A stretch of DNA of 64,000 nt from Alkalihalobacillus sp. BA299. GTDB taxonomy: Bacteria > Bacillota > Bacilli > Bacillales > Bacillaceae_F. The stretch's first letter is position 1, and each line of letters starts with the position of its first letter. Below, piece by piece: positions 8,611-17,649 of the stretch. The stretch covers positions 1-64,000 of the forward strand of contig NZ_JAFLJM010000022.1 of the NCBI RefSeq assembly GCF_017745675.1, in the 5' to 3' direction. Under the pieces are notes generated by a model. It saw only the letters and a program-made list of their open reading frames with translations. It had not been told where the DNA came from and made no database searches. The translations under genes and the position numbers were made by a program.

Positions 8611-9222
8611 ATGAGTAAAACCTATACTAATAAAAGATTATATACTCTATATGAAGAGGAACTTAATGAATTAACATATACTCCTACAGGACTTTTTGAC
8701 AAATTAGTTCATAATCTATCACGAAAGTTTGCTCTAACCATTGATCTTAAATATACGATTTCTGTTCCAGTTTCAGAATTTCTTCGAGGAGAGCTTATTT
8801 GTGAAGATGTTTCTGAATTAATTGAAAAACCATTTACACAAAAAAATTTGATCAGCATCCTTTTAGATGATTTTCTCTATCAGGCAAAACATAGTAAAAA
8901 TCTTTATGAATTGTATCGAAAGTTACACTCAGGAATTCAACAGCCTATCGAAATCTACCATTACAGAGGAGAACGTGAAATACTACATATCAATAACGAG
9001 GTACAAAGAAAAAAGGTAATAGACTGTACAATCAAAAGAAAAAAAGCGCTAAGGCTTGAGGTAATTCTAAATGATTTAGCAAGTTTAGAACCAGAAATGA
9101 CCTTCAGTGTAAATGATATAATAGAATTTTTATATCGTGATTTTATCCAACAATACAAAAATGGTAATTTAACGAATGTAATAGAAAACATTTTAAAAAG
9201 ATTAGCTTCTTGTGAAACTTGA
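8611..9222 (+). CDS. Hypothetical protein, 203 aa
   Basis: Starts at ATG 8611 after AGGGA. It is a soluble, charged, helix-rich protein with no signal peptide, membrane segment or recognised motif. The middle (about 115-150) is rich in K and R (EVQRKKVIDCTIKRKKALRL). The C-terminal half contains VNDIIEFLYRDFIQQYKNGN. It stands alone between the micro-ORF and rlmH, head-on to replication. I do not recognise the family; the lower GC and isolation fit an accessory gene. Confidence 0.7.
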   Translation: MSKTYTNKRLYTLYEEELNELTYTPTGLFDKLVHNLSRKFALTIDLKYTISVPVSEFLRGELICEDVSELIEKPFTQKNLISILLDDFLYQAKHSKNLYELYRKLHSGIQQPIEIYHYRGEREILHINNEVQRKKVIDCTIKRKKALRLEVILNDLASLEPEMTFSVNDIIEFLYRDFIQQYKNGNLTNVIENILKRLASCET

Positions 9223-9430
9223 GGTTGACGATTTGAAAAGGTTCCTGGGACGAGTGGCTAAAGAATATAAATAAGGAGCCCCCTATTCTGAAGGAAGCTC
9301 TTGTAATTATTATTGTAATAACATCTTCAAAGATACACTATTTGCTTTTTTTTCTGTTATTATCAGAATTACTTTATCAAAGTTAAAAGCGGAGTTCCTT
9401 AAATAATTCTATCAATAATACATTTCGCTG

Positions 9431-9910
9431 TTACTTATGATACGGTTCATCCCGATTAATCCTAAACGCCCGATACACCTGCTCGACTAAAATCAACCGC
9501 ATTAACTGATGAGGAAACGTCATCTTTGAAAAGGATAGTTGCGTATTGGAGCGTTTCAATACTTCATCACTTAATCCTAATGAGCCGCCAATAATAAAAG
9601 CAATTTTACTTTTTCCATACGTCGCTAGCTTGTCCAGTTCAGATGCTAACTGCTCGGAAGACATTTGCTTTCCCTCAATCGCAAGTGAAATGACATAGGC
9701 ATCTTGTTGGACCTTTGCTAGAATTTTTTCTCCCTCTTTTTGCTTGATTTGTTGCATTTCAGTTTCGCTTAATTGTTCAGGAGCTTTTTCGTCAGGAACT
9801 TCAATAATTTCTACCTTTGCATACGCGCCTAAACGTTTTAAATATTCATTTATCCCCAATGTTAAATATTTTTCTTTTAGTTTCCCTACCGTAATAATTG
9901 AGATATTCAC
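9431..9910 (-). CDS. rlmH: 23S rRNA pseudouridine-1915 N3-methyltransferase
   Basis: SPOUT-class methyltransferase that methylates pseudouridine 1915 in helix 69 of 23S rRNA on assembled 70S ribosomes. The 159-residue length is exact for the family. Signature pieces are [16 protein letters not shown] at the N-terminus, the [14 protein letters not shown] knot loop that binds S-adenosylmethionine, [27 protein letters not shown], and the terminal EPYHK. The start is GTG at 9910 after AAGGAGA. It lies next to a DnaA-box cluster and the CxxH/CxxC gene, as its orthologue yydA lies near yyxA in B. subtilis. Confidence 0.98.
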   Translation of the reverse strand: MNISIITVGKLKEKYLTLGINEYLKRLGAYAKVEIIEVPDEKAPEQLSETEMQQIKQKEGEKILAKVQQDAYVISLAIEGKQMSSEQLASELDKLATYGKSKIAFIIGGSLGLSDEVLKRSNTQLSFSKMTFPHQLMRLILVEQVYRAFRINRDEPYHK

Positions 9911-9979
9911 AGGTTGTCTCCTTCCACAAATCCACAGTTATCCACATGACTTATCCACATATCAACACACTTGTTCCCA

Positions 9980-10141
9980 TTAATCTGTAATTCTATAGAT
10001 TGGTTCTTGTTCACAGAACGAGCAAGTTGTGGATAATTTTTGTTGTTCTGATAAAATTTCCATATTAGGAGCTGCTTCACATTCATCAATAATGTGCTCC
10101 ATCGCGAGTTCCACGTGGTCCTTACAAGATAAGTATTTCAA
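9980..10141 (-). CDS. CxxH/CxxC small protein, 53 aa
   Basis: Begins at TTG 10141 with AAGGGAG seven bases upstream. The peptide starts MKYLSCKDHVELAMEH, then IIDECEAAPNM, and ends TTCSFCEQEPIYRITD. The C-K-D-H and C-S-F-C pairs form a predicted zinc-binding site typical of the small Bacillus CxxH/CxxC family. Function is unknown; the family is small and usually sits beside rlmH. DnaA boxes lie within its coding sequence (10028-10036). Confidence 0.8.
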   Translation of the reverse strand: MKYLSCKDHVELAMEHIIDECEAAPNMEILSEQQKLSTTCSFCEQEPIYRITD

Positions 10142-10273
10142 AGTTATGACTCCCTTCAAGATCCGCTCTTTAAACTTTTCGGCTTTTTATTATAACATAT
10201 CCTTCCCGTGTTCATCTTACTTGTGGATATATAAAATGATTTCTAAAATGCTGTGGATAACTATAGACCATAT

Positions 10274-10303
10274 AAAAAAGGCAAAGATCTTTTCTCCTTT
10301 GCC
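10274..10303 (-). terminator. Intrinsic terminator of htrC
   Basis: GGCAAAG / CTTTGCC stem followed on the minus strand by six T. It lies just downstream of the htrC stop, with a DnaA box (10305-10313) between them. Confidence 0.75.
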
Positions 10304-10315
10304 TTTATCCACAAT

Positions 10316-11533
10316 TTAAAAGCTTTGCTGCTCAGCTAGTTGTACTTTAGTCGTTTCCTTTTTACCTTCTCTATAAAACGTGACTTGTACTTCATCGCCA
10401 ATTTTTGTTTGCGAATATAAATATTTGCGTAAATCGTGACTATTTTCAATTACTGTTCCATCAATTTCTACAATCACATCATATTCCTTCAGCCCTGCTC
10501 TTTCGGCTGGGGACATTGGTGCGACACTTGTAATAAACACTCCCGCTTTCACTTCAGCAGGGAGCTTTAATGTTTCTTGCCAGTGATAGCCTGGAATTTC
10601 GGATAAAGAACGAATCCCGACGCCTAGCTGCGGACGCTGAACTTCACCAAAACGCTCAAGGTCATTGATCACAGGTACTGCAACCGCCGTAGGAATGGCA
10701 AAGCCTATTCCCTCCACTGCTGTCTGATTGATCTTCATTGAGTTAATCCCAATAACTTGCCCTTGAATATTAATTAATGCGCCTCCACTGTTACCCGGAT
10801 TTATTGCAGCATCAGTTTGTAAAACTTCGGCATGCCAATCCACTTGGCCGTTTCCTGTTAAATCTACAGGAATACTTCTTTCTTTTGCACTAATAATTCC
10901 TTGCGTCACAGAGCTTGAAAATCGTAATCCTAATGGGTTTCCAATCGCAATAGCTGGTTCACCGGCTCGTAATGTTTCAGAGTTTCCAAACTCAGCAACG
11001 GTAGTGACTCCTTCATCGTCTATCTCAAGGACAGCTAAGTCAGTAAGGACATCGGCTCCTAATAACTTAGCTTCAACGCGAGTTCCATCTGCTAAACTTA
11101 CCTCAATTTGTCTTGCTCCATCAATAACATGATGATTGGTTACAACAAATGCTTTCCCATTTGCCTTTTTATAAATGACACCAGATCCTGTACCTTCATT
11201 CACGTCTTCTGACCAGAAACTCGATTGCTGTAGATTGATGACACCAACCACTGCATCCGACACTTTTTCGACAGCCTCCGTAATATCCGTATTTACTGAT
11301 ACGTTTACCGTTTGCTCAAGACCATCTGGTGTTTTTTCAACTACTTCACCAATTATTGCTTCTCCCTGATCATTATCATAAGGAAGAAGTCCCATTTGCG
11401 AGAGCGCGGGAACTGAAAATAGAACCATTAGCCCTCCAATAACAGCACCAACAAACGCTGACAGACCTAGTCCTTTTCCATTTCGGCGCTTCTGTCTCGT
11501 CTCAGTAGAATAGTGTTCATCGTAATATCCCAT
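10316..11533 (-). CDS. htrC: HtrA-like membrane-anchored serine protease
   Basis: Envelope quality-control protease of the DegP/HtrA family. A short cytoplasmic N-terminus is followed by one transmembrane helix (about 27-50). The trypsin-like domain has His in VVTNHHVIDGA, Asp in LTDLAVLEID and Ser in NPGNSGGALIN. One PDZ domain (about 305-395) carries the substrate-binding loop. ATG 11533 is preferred over the upstream ATG at 11545, which overlaps the GGATGG site. Its position downstream of the wal operon matches yyxA (htrC) in B. subtilis, but the 460-base gap and terminator suggest its own promoter. Confidence 0.95.
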   Translation of the reverse strand: MGYYDEHYSTETRQKRRNGKGLGLSAFVGAVIGGLMVLFSVPALSQMGLLPYDNDQGEAIIGEVVEKTPDGLEQTVNVSVNTDITEAVEKVSDAVVGVINLQQSSFWSEDVNEGTGSGVIYKKANGKAFVVTNHHVIDGARQIEVSLADGTRVEAKLLGADVLTDLAVLEIDDEGVTTVAEFGNSETLRAGEPAIAIGNPLGLRFSSSVTQGIISAKERSIPVDLTGNGQVDWHAEVLQTDAAINPGNSGGALINIQGQVIGINSMKINQTAVEGIGFAIPTAVAVPVINDLERFGEVQRPQLGVGIRSLSEIPGYHWQETLKLPAEVKAGVFITSVAPMSPAERAGLKEYDVIVEIDGTVIENSHDLRKYLYSQTKIGDEVQVTFYREGKKETTKVQLAEQQSF

Positions 11534-11545
11534 GTCTGCCACCAT

Positions 11546-11760
11546 CCTTCATCTATGATTAATAAAAATAATTGCTTTTACTTTTATTATATTAGCCATG
11601 AGTAAAAAGTCCACATGGGAGAAAGACTTTTGAATATTTCACATACTATGTACTAAATTTCCCAAAAAGAAAGAGACTTAAACGCAAAATAGAGGCTACC
11701 TTTTACCGTTTGTTTACAAACCCGCCGTTCTATAGGAACTTTATCGAAGTTAGATTGATC
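11546..11760. other. htrC upstream region
   Basis: Together with the tandem repeat and terminator that follow, this forms a 470-base gap between htrC and walJ. It should contain the htrC promoter, but I see no clear -35/-10 pair or regulatory motif. Positions 11738-11760 may be a degenerate extra unit of the adjoining repeat. Confidence 0.35.
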
Positions 11761-11900
11761 CTTTTTCAATATATCGGTCTAATTTGAAATATATCAGTCT
11801 AATTCCGAATTTATCAGTCTAATCTCAAATATATCAGTCTAATTCCGAATTTATCGGTCTAATCTCAGATATATCAGTCTAACTCTAGAAATATCAGTCT
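11761..11900. repeat. Tandem repeat, seven 20-bp units
   Basis: Seven consecutive units of exactly 20 bases share a core ATATC(A/G)GTCTAA. The spacer half alternates between AATTCCGAAT-like and AATCTCAAAT-like forms. The period is near two helical turns. The array lies between the walJ terminator and the htrC promoter region. Confidence 0.92.
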
Positions 11901-11904
11901 AACC

Positions 11905-11936
11905 AAAAAAAGCGCAGGCGGATAAACGTCTGCGCT
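11905..11936 (-). terminator. Terminator of the wal operon
   Basis: AGCGCAGGCG / CGTCTGCGCT stem with one G-T pair, followed on the minus strand by seven T. It lies about 70 bases beyond the walJ stop and marks the end of the walRKHIJ transcript. Confidence 0.8.
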
Positions 11937-12006
11937 CTTCATACCACTCATTTCAAATAAAATAGTTCCGCGAACCCATCCATTGCTGTATTCCTCACAA
12001 ACTAAA

Positions 12007-12801
12007 CTACACTGCCGTCAGTTCGGTGGCTTTTTCAGGGTCTGTGTCATATAAAGAAAACTGGTGACCGTGGCCACAGTCCCGTTCATCTAAAATTTGA
12101 CTGACCGTCATTCTCGCTAGGTCCTTCATATTGTTATCTTTACTTAAATGAGCTAAATAGACGCGTGAGGTTTTCTCTCCAATGACGTCTGCTAACGCGT
12201 ACGCTGCGTCTTCATTCGAGACGTGACCTACATCGCTAAGAATTCGTCGTTTAACACTCCATGGATATCGACCCATACGAAGCATATTAATATCATGATT
12301 TGCTTCAAAAATAAATACATCGGCATTTTGTATCGTTCCTTTTATTCGTTCACTCACATAACCCATATCGGTAGCAAGCACTAATTTTTTTCCTGCGTGG
12401 TGGAAAACATAAAACATCGGCTCAGCCGCGTCATGAGAAACACCGAACGATTCCACTTGAAGGTCTCCAAACTGCTTGACTTCTTCACGCTCAAAATGAA
12501 ATTTTTGCTCTGTAGAAATTGTACCTAAGTCTTTTTCCATCGACTGCCACGTTTTTGCATTCGCATAAATTGGAAGATCATACTTTCTTGCTAGTATTCC
12601 TACTCCTTTAATATGGTCACTATGTTCATGAGTGACAAGAATGGCATCTAATTCTTTTGGGCTGCATCCAATCGATTTTAACAGCTCATCCATCTTTTTT
12701 CCGCTTAACCCAGCATCAATCAAAAGACGCTGCTCGTCCGTTGCTACATAAAGTGCATTGCCTGAGCTACCACTAGCTAGGACACTGTATTGCAAAGTCA
12801 T
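12007..12801 (-). CDS. walJ: Metallo-beta-lactamase-fold hydrolase WalJ (YycJ)
   Basis: Last gene of the wal operon. The metal-binding signature [10 protein letters not shown] (residues about 58-67), the early [11 protein letters not shown] and a downstream GHVSNEDA motif identify the YycJ family of the beta-lactamase superfamily. These are proposed nucleases linked to the WalRK pathway. About 265 residues is normal. ATG 12801 is preferred because GGAG is eight bases upstream; GTG 12810 overlaps that site. It follows walI by 33 bases. Confidence 0.95.
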   Translation of the reverse strand: MTLQYSVLASGSSGNALYVATDEQRLLIDAGLSGKKMDELLKSIGCSPKELDAILVTHEHSDHIKGVGILARKYDLPIYANAKTWQSMEKDLGTISTEQKFHFEREEVKQFGDLQVESFGVSHDAAEPMFYVFHHAGKKLVLATDMGYVSERIKGTIQNADVFIFEANHDINMLRMGRYPWSVKRRILSDVGHVSNEDAAYALADVIGEKTSRVYLAHLSKDNNMKDLARMTVSQILDERDCGHGHQFSLYDTDPEKATELTAV

Positions 12802-12833
12802 TTTATCCACTCCAGTAATCTTATCCTTATCGT

Positions 12834-13604
12834 TTAAAAAACATCTTGTACTGATCCATCAATCGCATTTACTAAGTAATCTTTTCCATTAACAGAAATT
12901 CTCCACATCGGTGCAAACACTTGAACGTCTCCTAATTGCTTAAAGAAACTATAATAGCCGAAGTCAACTTCTGTTATTGTTTGATTAGCACTTATCAAAT
13001 GCTCATTTAATAGTCTTTCAATCGCCTTTAATCCAGAAAGGAACTCTTGCTCCCTCCCTGATTCATCTACTTCATATATTACTTGCTGGTAAGCAACAAT
13101 TTGCTCTTTATCATTAAGTTGTAGAATTAAAGGGGCTTCATCAAAGGAGTACATCACTTTCCCATCATATTGTTGTATAAACATCAACTGATTACGCTCT
13201 TCTTCTTGGCTACTAAACTCATAAAACTCACCATTTAACACGAATTCACTCAGGAATCGATCGACTTGTTGCCTAATAGATCCCTGATCTAATGGATATG
13301 GCTCATCTAGTCGAGAAATCATTTTCGTTTTGTTTACGAATGTAATCTCTTGTCCCTTTAGACCTTTAACTGCATCTTCTGAAATTTCTATATTTTTACC
13401 AACAATTAAAAAGCCAGATTGAATTTCTTCTTCAACTGTATCATCAATCGTTACATTCATCTCTTTTAAACGTTCCTGTAAAGTTGCTTCGATAATAAGG
13501 TTGATCTGATTGGCATGGTTTAACTCTCGTAACTGATAGAATAAAAAGCTATTGAGAAGAATAAAGGTGATGATAAAAATAGTCTTTGCTCTACTCCAAT
13601 CCAC
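12834..13604 (-). CDS. walI: WalRK regulatory membrane protein WalI (YycI)
   Basis: Bitopic membrane protein that, with WalH, restrains the sensor kinase WalK. An N-terminal [25 protein letters not shown]-like segment contains the single transmembrane helix; the rest is extracytoplasmic and typical of the YycI fold. The start is GTG at 13604 after GAGGT. It overlaps the end of walH by 14 bases, which suggests translational coupling. Confidence 0.95.
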   Translation of the reverse strand: MDWSRAKTIFIITFILLNSFLFYQLRELNHANQINLIIEATLQERLKEMNVTIDDTVEEEIQSGFLIVGKNIEISEDAVKGLKGQEITFVNKTKMISRLDEPYPLDQGSIRQQVDRFLSEFVLNGEFYEFSSQEEERNQLMFIQQYDGKVMYSFDEAPLILQLNDKEQIVAYQQVIYEVDESGREQEFLSGLKAIERLLNEHLISANQTITEVDFGYYSFFKQLGDVQVFAPMWRISVNGKDYLVNAIDGSVQDVF

Positions 13605-14934
13605 GATCGTCTACCTCACCTTCATTTAAATCATCCAGTGATACTTTTTGCCACAGTTCATCATAAAAAATATACCAATTCGGTTCCATCGTCACGAATG
13701 CATTCCACTTCTTCATTTCATAGCCAATCGCAATTCGTTCTAAAAGAGCTGGATCAAAGAAATCTTGTTTTTCTAAATACTCAACTACTTCATAGCCAGA
13801 AGGTAAATTCACTATCGTTTTTGCAGAATCAATCGGTTGACTATCTAAATCAAATAAAGGTCTTACATATCTGGATGTTTGATTTCCCGTTCGAAAAACA
13901 TGCAAACTCATTACGTCGTAGCCACCCATTGAGATGATAGGGTATCCATTTACCGTTAGACGGAATTTTACTTCTTCTTTCATACCATTTGAAATCCAGT
14001 CATACAGAACATATTGATCGGTCCAACCCCCATGTCCATTAATAAAGTCTATACTGCTGACAATTACATTTCTACTGCCTCGTTCTGGATTTTCACTATA
14101 AATCGGATTAATATAATCCATAAAATTTCCACTATCAATAATATTAATTAAACGATTTCCGTCAGTATAAGACTCTTCTCCATTACCTTGGCTAAAGTAT
14201 TTTACAGAAAAAGGATCATTAAACAGTAGCTGTTTAAATACATCGACAGAAACAGGGGTTATCGTATAAGACATATTTTCGACCGTTATCGGTTCTTCAG
14301 GTAAATAAAGCTTTTTTCGCCATTGTCCTTGCTGTGTTCCTACTGGAAAAGCAAAAACCTTCATATACTCTTGAGCTTTGGACACATAGTTTTCTTCAAA
14401 GTCACTTGGTGAAAACGCTGTTTCGATATCAGCAAATTTATGTTCGGTATTTGAGACGATACGATAATGTACTTTTAAAGTATCAGGATTCGAGTAAATA
14501 TACACCCGATCAACATTATCTAATGGCATCAAAAATTCTTCATCTAAATTAGGAAACAGACTTAAAAAAATATCACCTGGAATTGCTGTAGGAAATACGA
14601 GCTCAATTGATTTTTCTGCGACTTGATTCATTGTTAAATTAGATATCATTGAAATATCTTCAATTCGACTCGTCAGCCATTGTTCATATAGCTCCGTATG
14701 AAGTGGGTCGGTACTACTTAACAATGAGTGCCCATCTTCCACATGAAAAATAACCTGTTCTGGTACAATCACCTCAGATACATTTCTTTCCTCATTTAAA
14801 TGTGGATTATTTACGTAGTCTGTATCTTTTAGTAATGCATAATCAGGCTGGAAAGTCCAAATTTGCCAAGTTAAAACGAGGCTTAGCAGCACAAGAAAAG
14901 TCAGTGTTGCCGATTTAATATTCTCATACTTCAT
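13591..14934 (-). CDS. walH: WalRK regulatory membrane protein WalH (YycH)
   Basis: Partner of WalI in controlling WalK. A single N-terminal helix (about 9-27, LTFLVLLSLVLTWQIWTF) is followed by a large extracytoplasmic region of about 415 residues. This matches the YycH three-domain protein in length and order. ATG 14934 follows GGAGGAG. The gene overlaps walK by 11 bases and walI by 14 bases. Confidence 0.95.
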   Translation of the reverse strand: MKYENIKSATLTFLVLLSLVLTWQIWTFQPDYALLKDTDYVNNPHLNEERNVSEVIVPEQVIFHVEDGHSLLSSTDPLHTELYEQWLTSRIEDISMISNLTMNQVAEKSIELVFPTAIPGDIFLSLFPNLDEEFLMPLDNVDRVYIYSNPDTLKVHYRIVSNTEHKFADIETAFSPSDFEENYVSKAQEYMKVFAFPVGTQQGQWRKKLYLPEEPITVENMSYTITPVSVDVFKQLLFNDPFSVKYFSQGNGEESYTDGNRLINIIDSGNFMDYINPIYSENPERGSRNVIVSSIDFINGHGGWTDQYVLYDWISNGMKEEVKFRLTVNGYPIISMGGYDVMSLHVFRTGNQTSRYVRPLFDLDSQPIDSAKTIVNLPSGYEVVEYLEKQDFFDPALLERIAIGYEMKKWNAFVTMEPNWYIFYDELWQKVSLDDLNEGEVDDRGLE

Positions 14935-16753
14935 TGGACTCTCCTCCCTTAAAGGTTGAATACGGTAATGTAAAATGAATCGTTGTCCCTTTCCCGTACT
15001 CGCTTTCTACCCAAATTTCACCTCGATGCGCATGAACGAGCTCTTTTGCTATCGCAAGACCTAAGCCTGTCCCACCAATACTTCTTGCTCTTGCCTTATC
15101 GACTCGGTAAAACCGATCAAATATTTTGATTTGACTATCACGTGGGATCCCAACCCCTTCATCAGAAATACTAAGACGTAGATTATTTCCCTGGTAAAGC
15201 AGCTGAACAGAGACATTCCCTCCATCTGGTGAATACTTCATCGCATTAGAAATAATATTATCAATCACTTGGGTAATTTTATCTTTATCCATTTTTACAT
15301 ACAACACTTCTAGCGGGATCGTCCGAACAAATTGAATGTTTTTTTCTTTGGCCATCATTTCAAATCGATCGATAATATTGTGAATAAATTGGTTAAAGTT
15401 CACATCTTCAAAAACAAATTGATAATCTTTACTATCTATTTTCGATAACTGTAGTAAATCATTGACGAGGCGAATCATCCGTTCCGTCTCATTTTGTGTA
15501 ACATTTAAAAATTTTGATGCGAGTTCTATATCTTCGATTGCGCCATCTTCAAGCGCCTCTAAGTAACTTTTCATCGTCGTAAGTGGTGTTCTTAATTCAT
15601 GTGATACATTGGCTACAAATTCTCGTCGTTCCTGTTCGATTTTTTCTCGTTCTGTAACATCATGGAGAACCGTGATAATACCCGTAATCGGCCCATTATC
15701 TTTTTGAATAACAGAAAAACTCGCTTGCAGTAAAAAGTCTTGTTCTTCATTACTAAAATCTAGCAAAATAGATTCACTGTAGTCATCTATTTCATTTGCT
15801 GAAAATGTTTCAGATAGTCTTAAAACGTCTGGGAGTGGTTGAGAATAAGCTTCTTCACTTGTCGTCTCTAACAGTTGCTCTGCGCGCTTATTCATTAAAA
15901 TAATATTGCCACGGTGATCGGTTGCAATCACACCATCCGTCATATGAGACAGAACGGAGCTTAGCTTTTTCTTTTCCCTTTCTGTTGAAGCATTTGCTTC
16001 TTTTAGCTTAAACGTTAAATCGTTGAAAGACGTTGCTAACTGTCCGATTTCATCTCTTCCATACACCTGTACTTGTCTAGTAAAGTCACCTTTTCCCATT
16101 CGTTGTGCCTGTCTTTTCATGTCAATTATCGGACCTGTGATCGTCCGGGCAATTAATATTACGAGAATAGCCGTTATGGCTACCGCAATAGCCGTACCTT
16201 TAGCCAAAATATTATTAATTTGTTGCATTTGATCATAAATCTCTTCCATTGAAGCTTCAATATAAATAGCTCCTATGGTTTCATATTCCGATTTAACAGG
16301 CAAAGCAACGACACGCATTCGATGCCCTGTTTCAGGATCACGTAGAAATCCCGTATCCTTTGTTCCAAGCAGTGCCCGTTTAACTCTTACTTCGGTACTT
16401 TGTTGTCCAACAATATGGCGGTTTTGCGCTTTTGATGTCGCTAATACGACCTTATTCATATCAACTACTTGTGCCTCAGAGTTTTCTACAGGAAAAAACT
16501 CCCGCAGCAACACATTAATATCGATTCCTAGTGAAGTATTATCTTCTCTAGGCTTTACTAGCTCTTGTTCTATGTTATAAGCTAATAAATTTGCCCGTTC
16601 ATCGAGCATTTCTGTGTAGTTATTAACGAGTTGATCTTCTAGTTGACGTATAAAGTACACGCCGATAATTTGCATCGCTATAACAATTAATAGAACATAA
16701 ATAATAATTAATTTAAATTGAATCGATTTAAAAAAACCGACCTTTTTTTCCAT
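14924..16753 (-). CDS. walK: Cell-wall sensor histidine kinase WalK
   Basis: Essential sensor kinase that matches autolysin expression to wall growth. Domains in order are transmembrane helix 1 (about 12-33), an extracytoplasmic Cache/PAS-like domain (35-180), helix 2 (183-203), HAMP (204-257), PAS (about 265-370), and HisKA with the phospho-acceptor in FVANVSHELRTPL (about residue 385). The HATPase domain has the N-box (DNIISNAMKYSPDGG) and the GVGIPRD and GGTGLGLAI motifs. 609 residues fits. It starts three bases after walR. Confidence 0.98.
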   Translation of the reverse strand: MEKKVGFFKSIQFKLIIIYVLLIVIAMQIIGVYFIRQLEDQLVNNYTEMLDERANLLAYNIEQELVKPREDNTSLGIDINVLLREFFPVENSEAQVVDMNKVVLATSKAQNRHIVGQQSTEVRVKRALLGTKDTGFLRDPETGHRMRVVALPVKSEYETIGAIYIEASMEEIYDQMQQINNILAKGTAIAVAITAILVILIARTITGPIIDMKRQAQRMGKGDFTRQVQVYGRDEIGQLATSFNDLTFKLKEANASTEREKKKLSSVLSHMTDGVIATDHRGNIILMNKRAEQLLETTSEEAYSQPLPDVLRLSETFSANEIDDYSESILLDFSNEEQDFLLQASFSVIQKDNGPITGIITVLHDVTEREKIEQERREFVANVSHELRTPLTTMKSYLEALEDGAIEDIELASKFLNVTQNETERMIRLVNDLLQLSKIDSKDYQFVFEDVNFNQFIHNIIDRFEMMAKEKNIQFVRTIPLEVLYVKMDKDKITQVIDNIISNAMKYSPDGGNVSVQLLYQGNNLRLSISDEGVGIPRDSQIKIFDRFYRVDKARARSIGGTGLGLAIAKELVHAHRGEIWVESEYGKGTTIHFTLPYSTFKGGESNEV

Positions 16754-16755
16754 TC

Positions 16756-17460
16756 TTAACTCTCCTGCCCTGGATGACGTAAGTAATAACCGACTCCTCT
16801 ACGTGTGATAATCCAAGTTGGATAACTAGGATTATCCTCAACTTTTTCACGCAGTCGTCTTACCGTGACATCCACCGTTCGTACGTCTCCAAAATAGTCG
16901 TACCCCCATACCGCTTGAAGTAAATGCTCACGTGTCATCACTTGTCCAAGATGGTTCGCCAAATAATGAATAAGTTCAAATTCACGATGAGTAAGTTCAA
17001 TTTCTTCGCCCCTACGCTTCACAAGGTAAGCATCAGGTTTAATGACTAAATCACCAACAACAATCTCCTTCAATTGATTTTGTTCTTCAGGCTTAATACT
17101 ATGACGTCGTAAATTCGCCTTCACCCGAGCAATTAATTCTCGTGTACTAAAGGGCTTTGTTACATAATCATCGGCACCTAATTCAAGTCCCAATACTTTA
17201 TCAATCTCGGAATCTTTTGCTGTTAACATAATAATAGGCATATCGTGTTTCTTTCGAATTTCTCTACAAACTTCCATTCCATCTTTATATGGCAACATAA
17301 TATCGAGTAAAATTAAATCAGGTATTTCTTTTAGAGCTAACTCTATTGCTGTAACTCCATCATGTGCACAAAAAACGTTGAAGCCTTCCTTTTCTAAGCT
17401 GAACTTCAAAATATCTGCAATCGGCTTTTCATCATCTACTACAAGAATGCGGTTATCCAT
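16756..17460 (-). CDS. walR: Cell-wall response regulator WalR
   Basis: OmpR-family response regulator controlling peptidoglycan hydrolase genes. The receiver domain (1-120) has the acidic pocket (D9, D10), phospho-acceptor D53 in LLDIMLP and K102-type Lys in DDYVTKPF. The C-terminal winged helix (about 133-230) ends with [21 protein letters not shown] and [11 protein letters not shown], near-identical to Bacillus WalR as I recall it. First gene of walRKHIJ; the promoter should lie in 17461-17600. Confidence 0.98.
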   Translation of the reverse strand: MDNRILVVDDEKPIADILKFSLEKEGFNVFCAHDGVTAIELALKEIPDLILLDIMLPYKDGMEVCREIRKKHDMPIIMLTAKDSEIDKVLGLELGADDYVTKPFSTRELIARVKANLRRHSIKPEEQNQLKEIVVGDLVIKPDAYLVKRRGEEIELTHREFELIHYLANHLGQVMTREHLLQAVWGYDYFGDVRTVDVTVRRLREKVEDNPSYPTWIITRRGVGYYLRHPGQES

Positions 17461-17607
17461 CCTTATCGCCCCTAACCTAAATTAACGTTTACTTCTGTTC
17501 ATATTTTAACATATTAACGGATCACAAAAGTAGATATATAGCTTTCACCATTTGTTACCTAATCCTAGCTAAAAATGATATGCGAACGTCCACCGTTTAA
17601 CTAGATA

Positions 17608-17642
17608 TAAAAAAACAGAGGCTGATGACCGCTAGCCTCTGT
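17608..17642 (-). terminator. Terminator of the M23 endopeptidase gene
   Basis: ACAGAGGCT / AGCCTCTGT stem with a nine-base loop, followed on the minus strand by seven T. It separates the M23 gene from walR. Confidence 0.85.
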
Positions 17643-17649
17643 GCTTATG

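Larger units (their letters stand above)
9938..10313. promoter_or_regulatory. DnaA-box cluster outside oriC
   Basis: Five perfect nine-base DnaA boxes in under 400 bases. TTATCCACA occurs at 9938-9946, 9951-9959 and 10305-10313; TGTGGATAA occurs at 10028-10036 and 10252-10260. There is also a near match at 10221. The cluster spans the rlmH upstream region, the small CxxH/CxxC gene and the htrC terminator, about 44 kb from oriC. DnaA titration or regulation is inferred. Confidence 0.75.

Noticed and set aside
11761-11900. CRISPR array
   Set aside because: The regular repeats have a 20-base total period with no unique spacers of 30 or more bases and no cas genes nearby; it is a simple tandem repeat.
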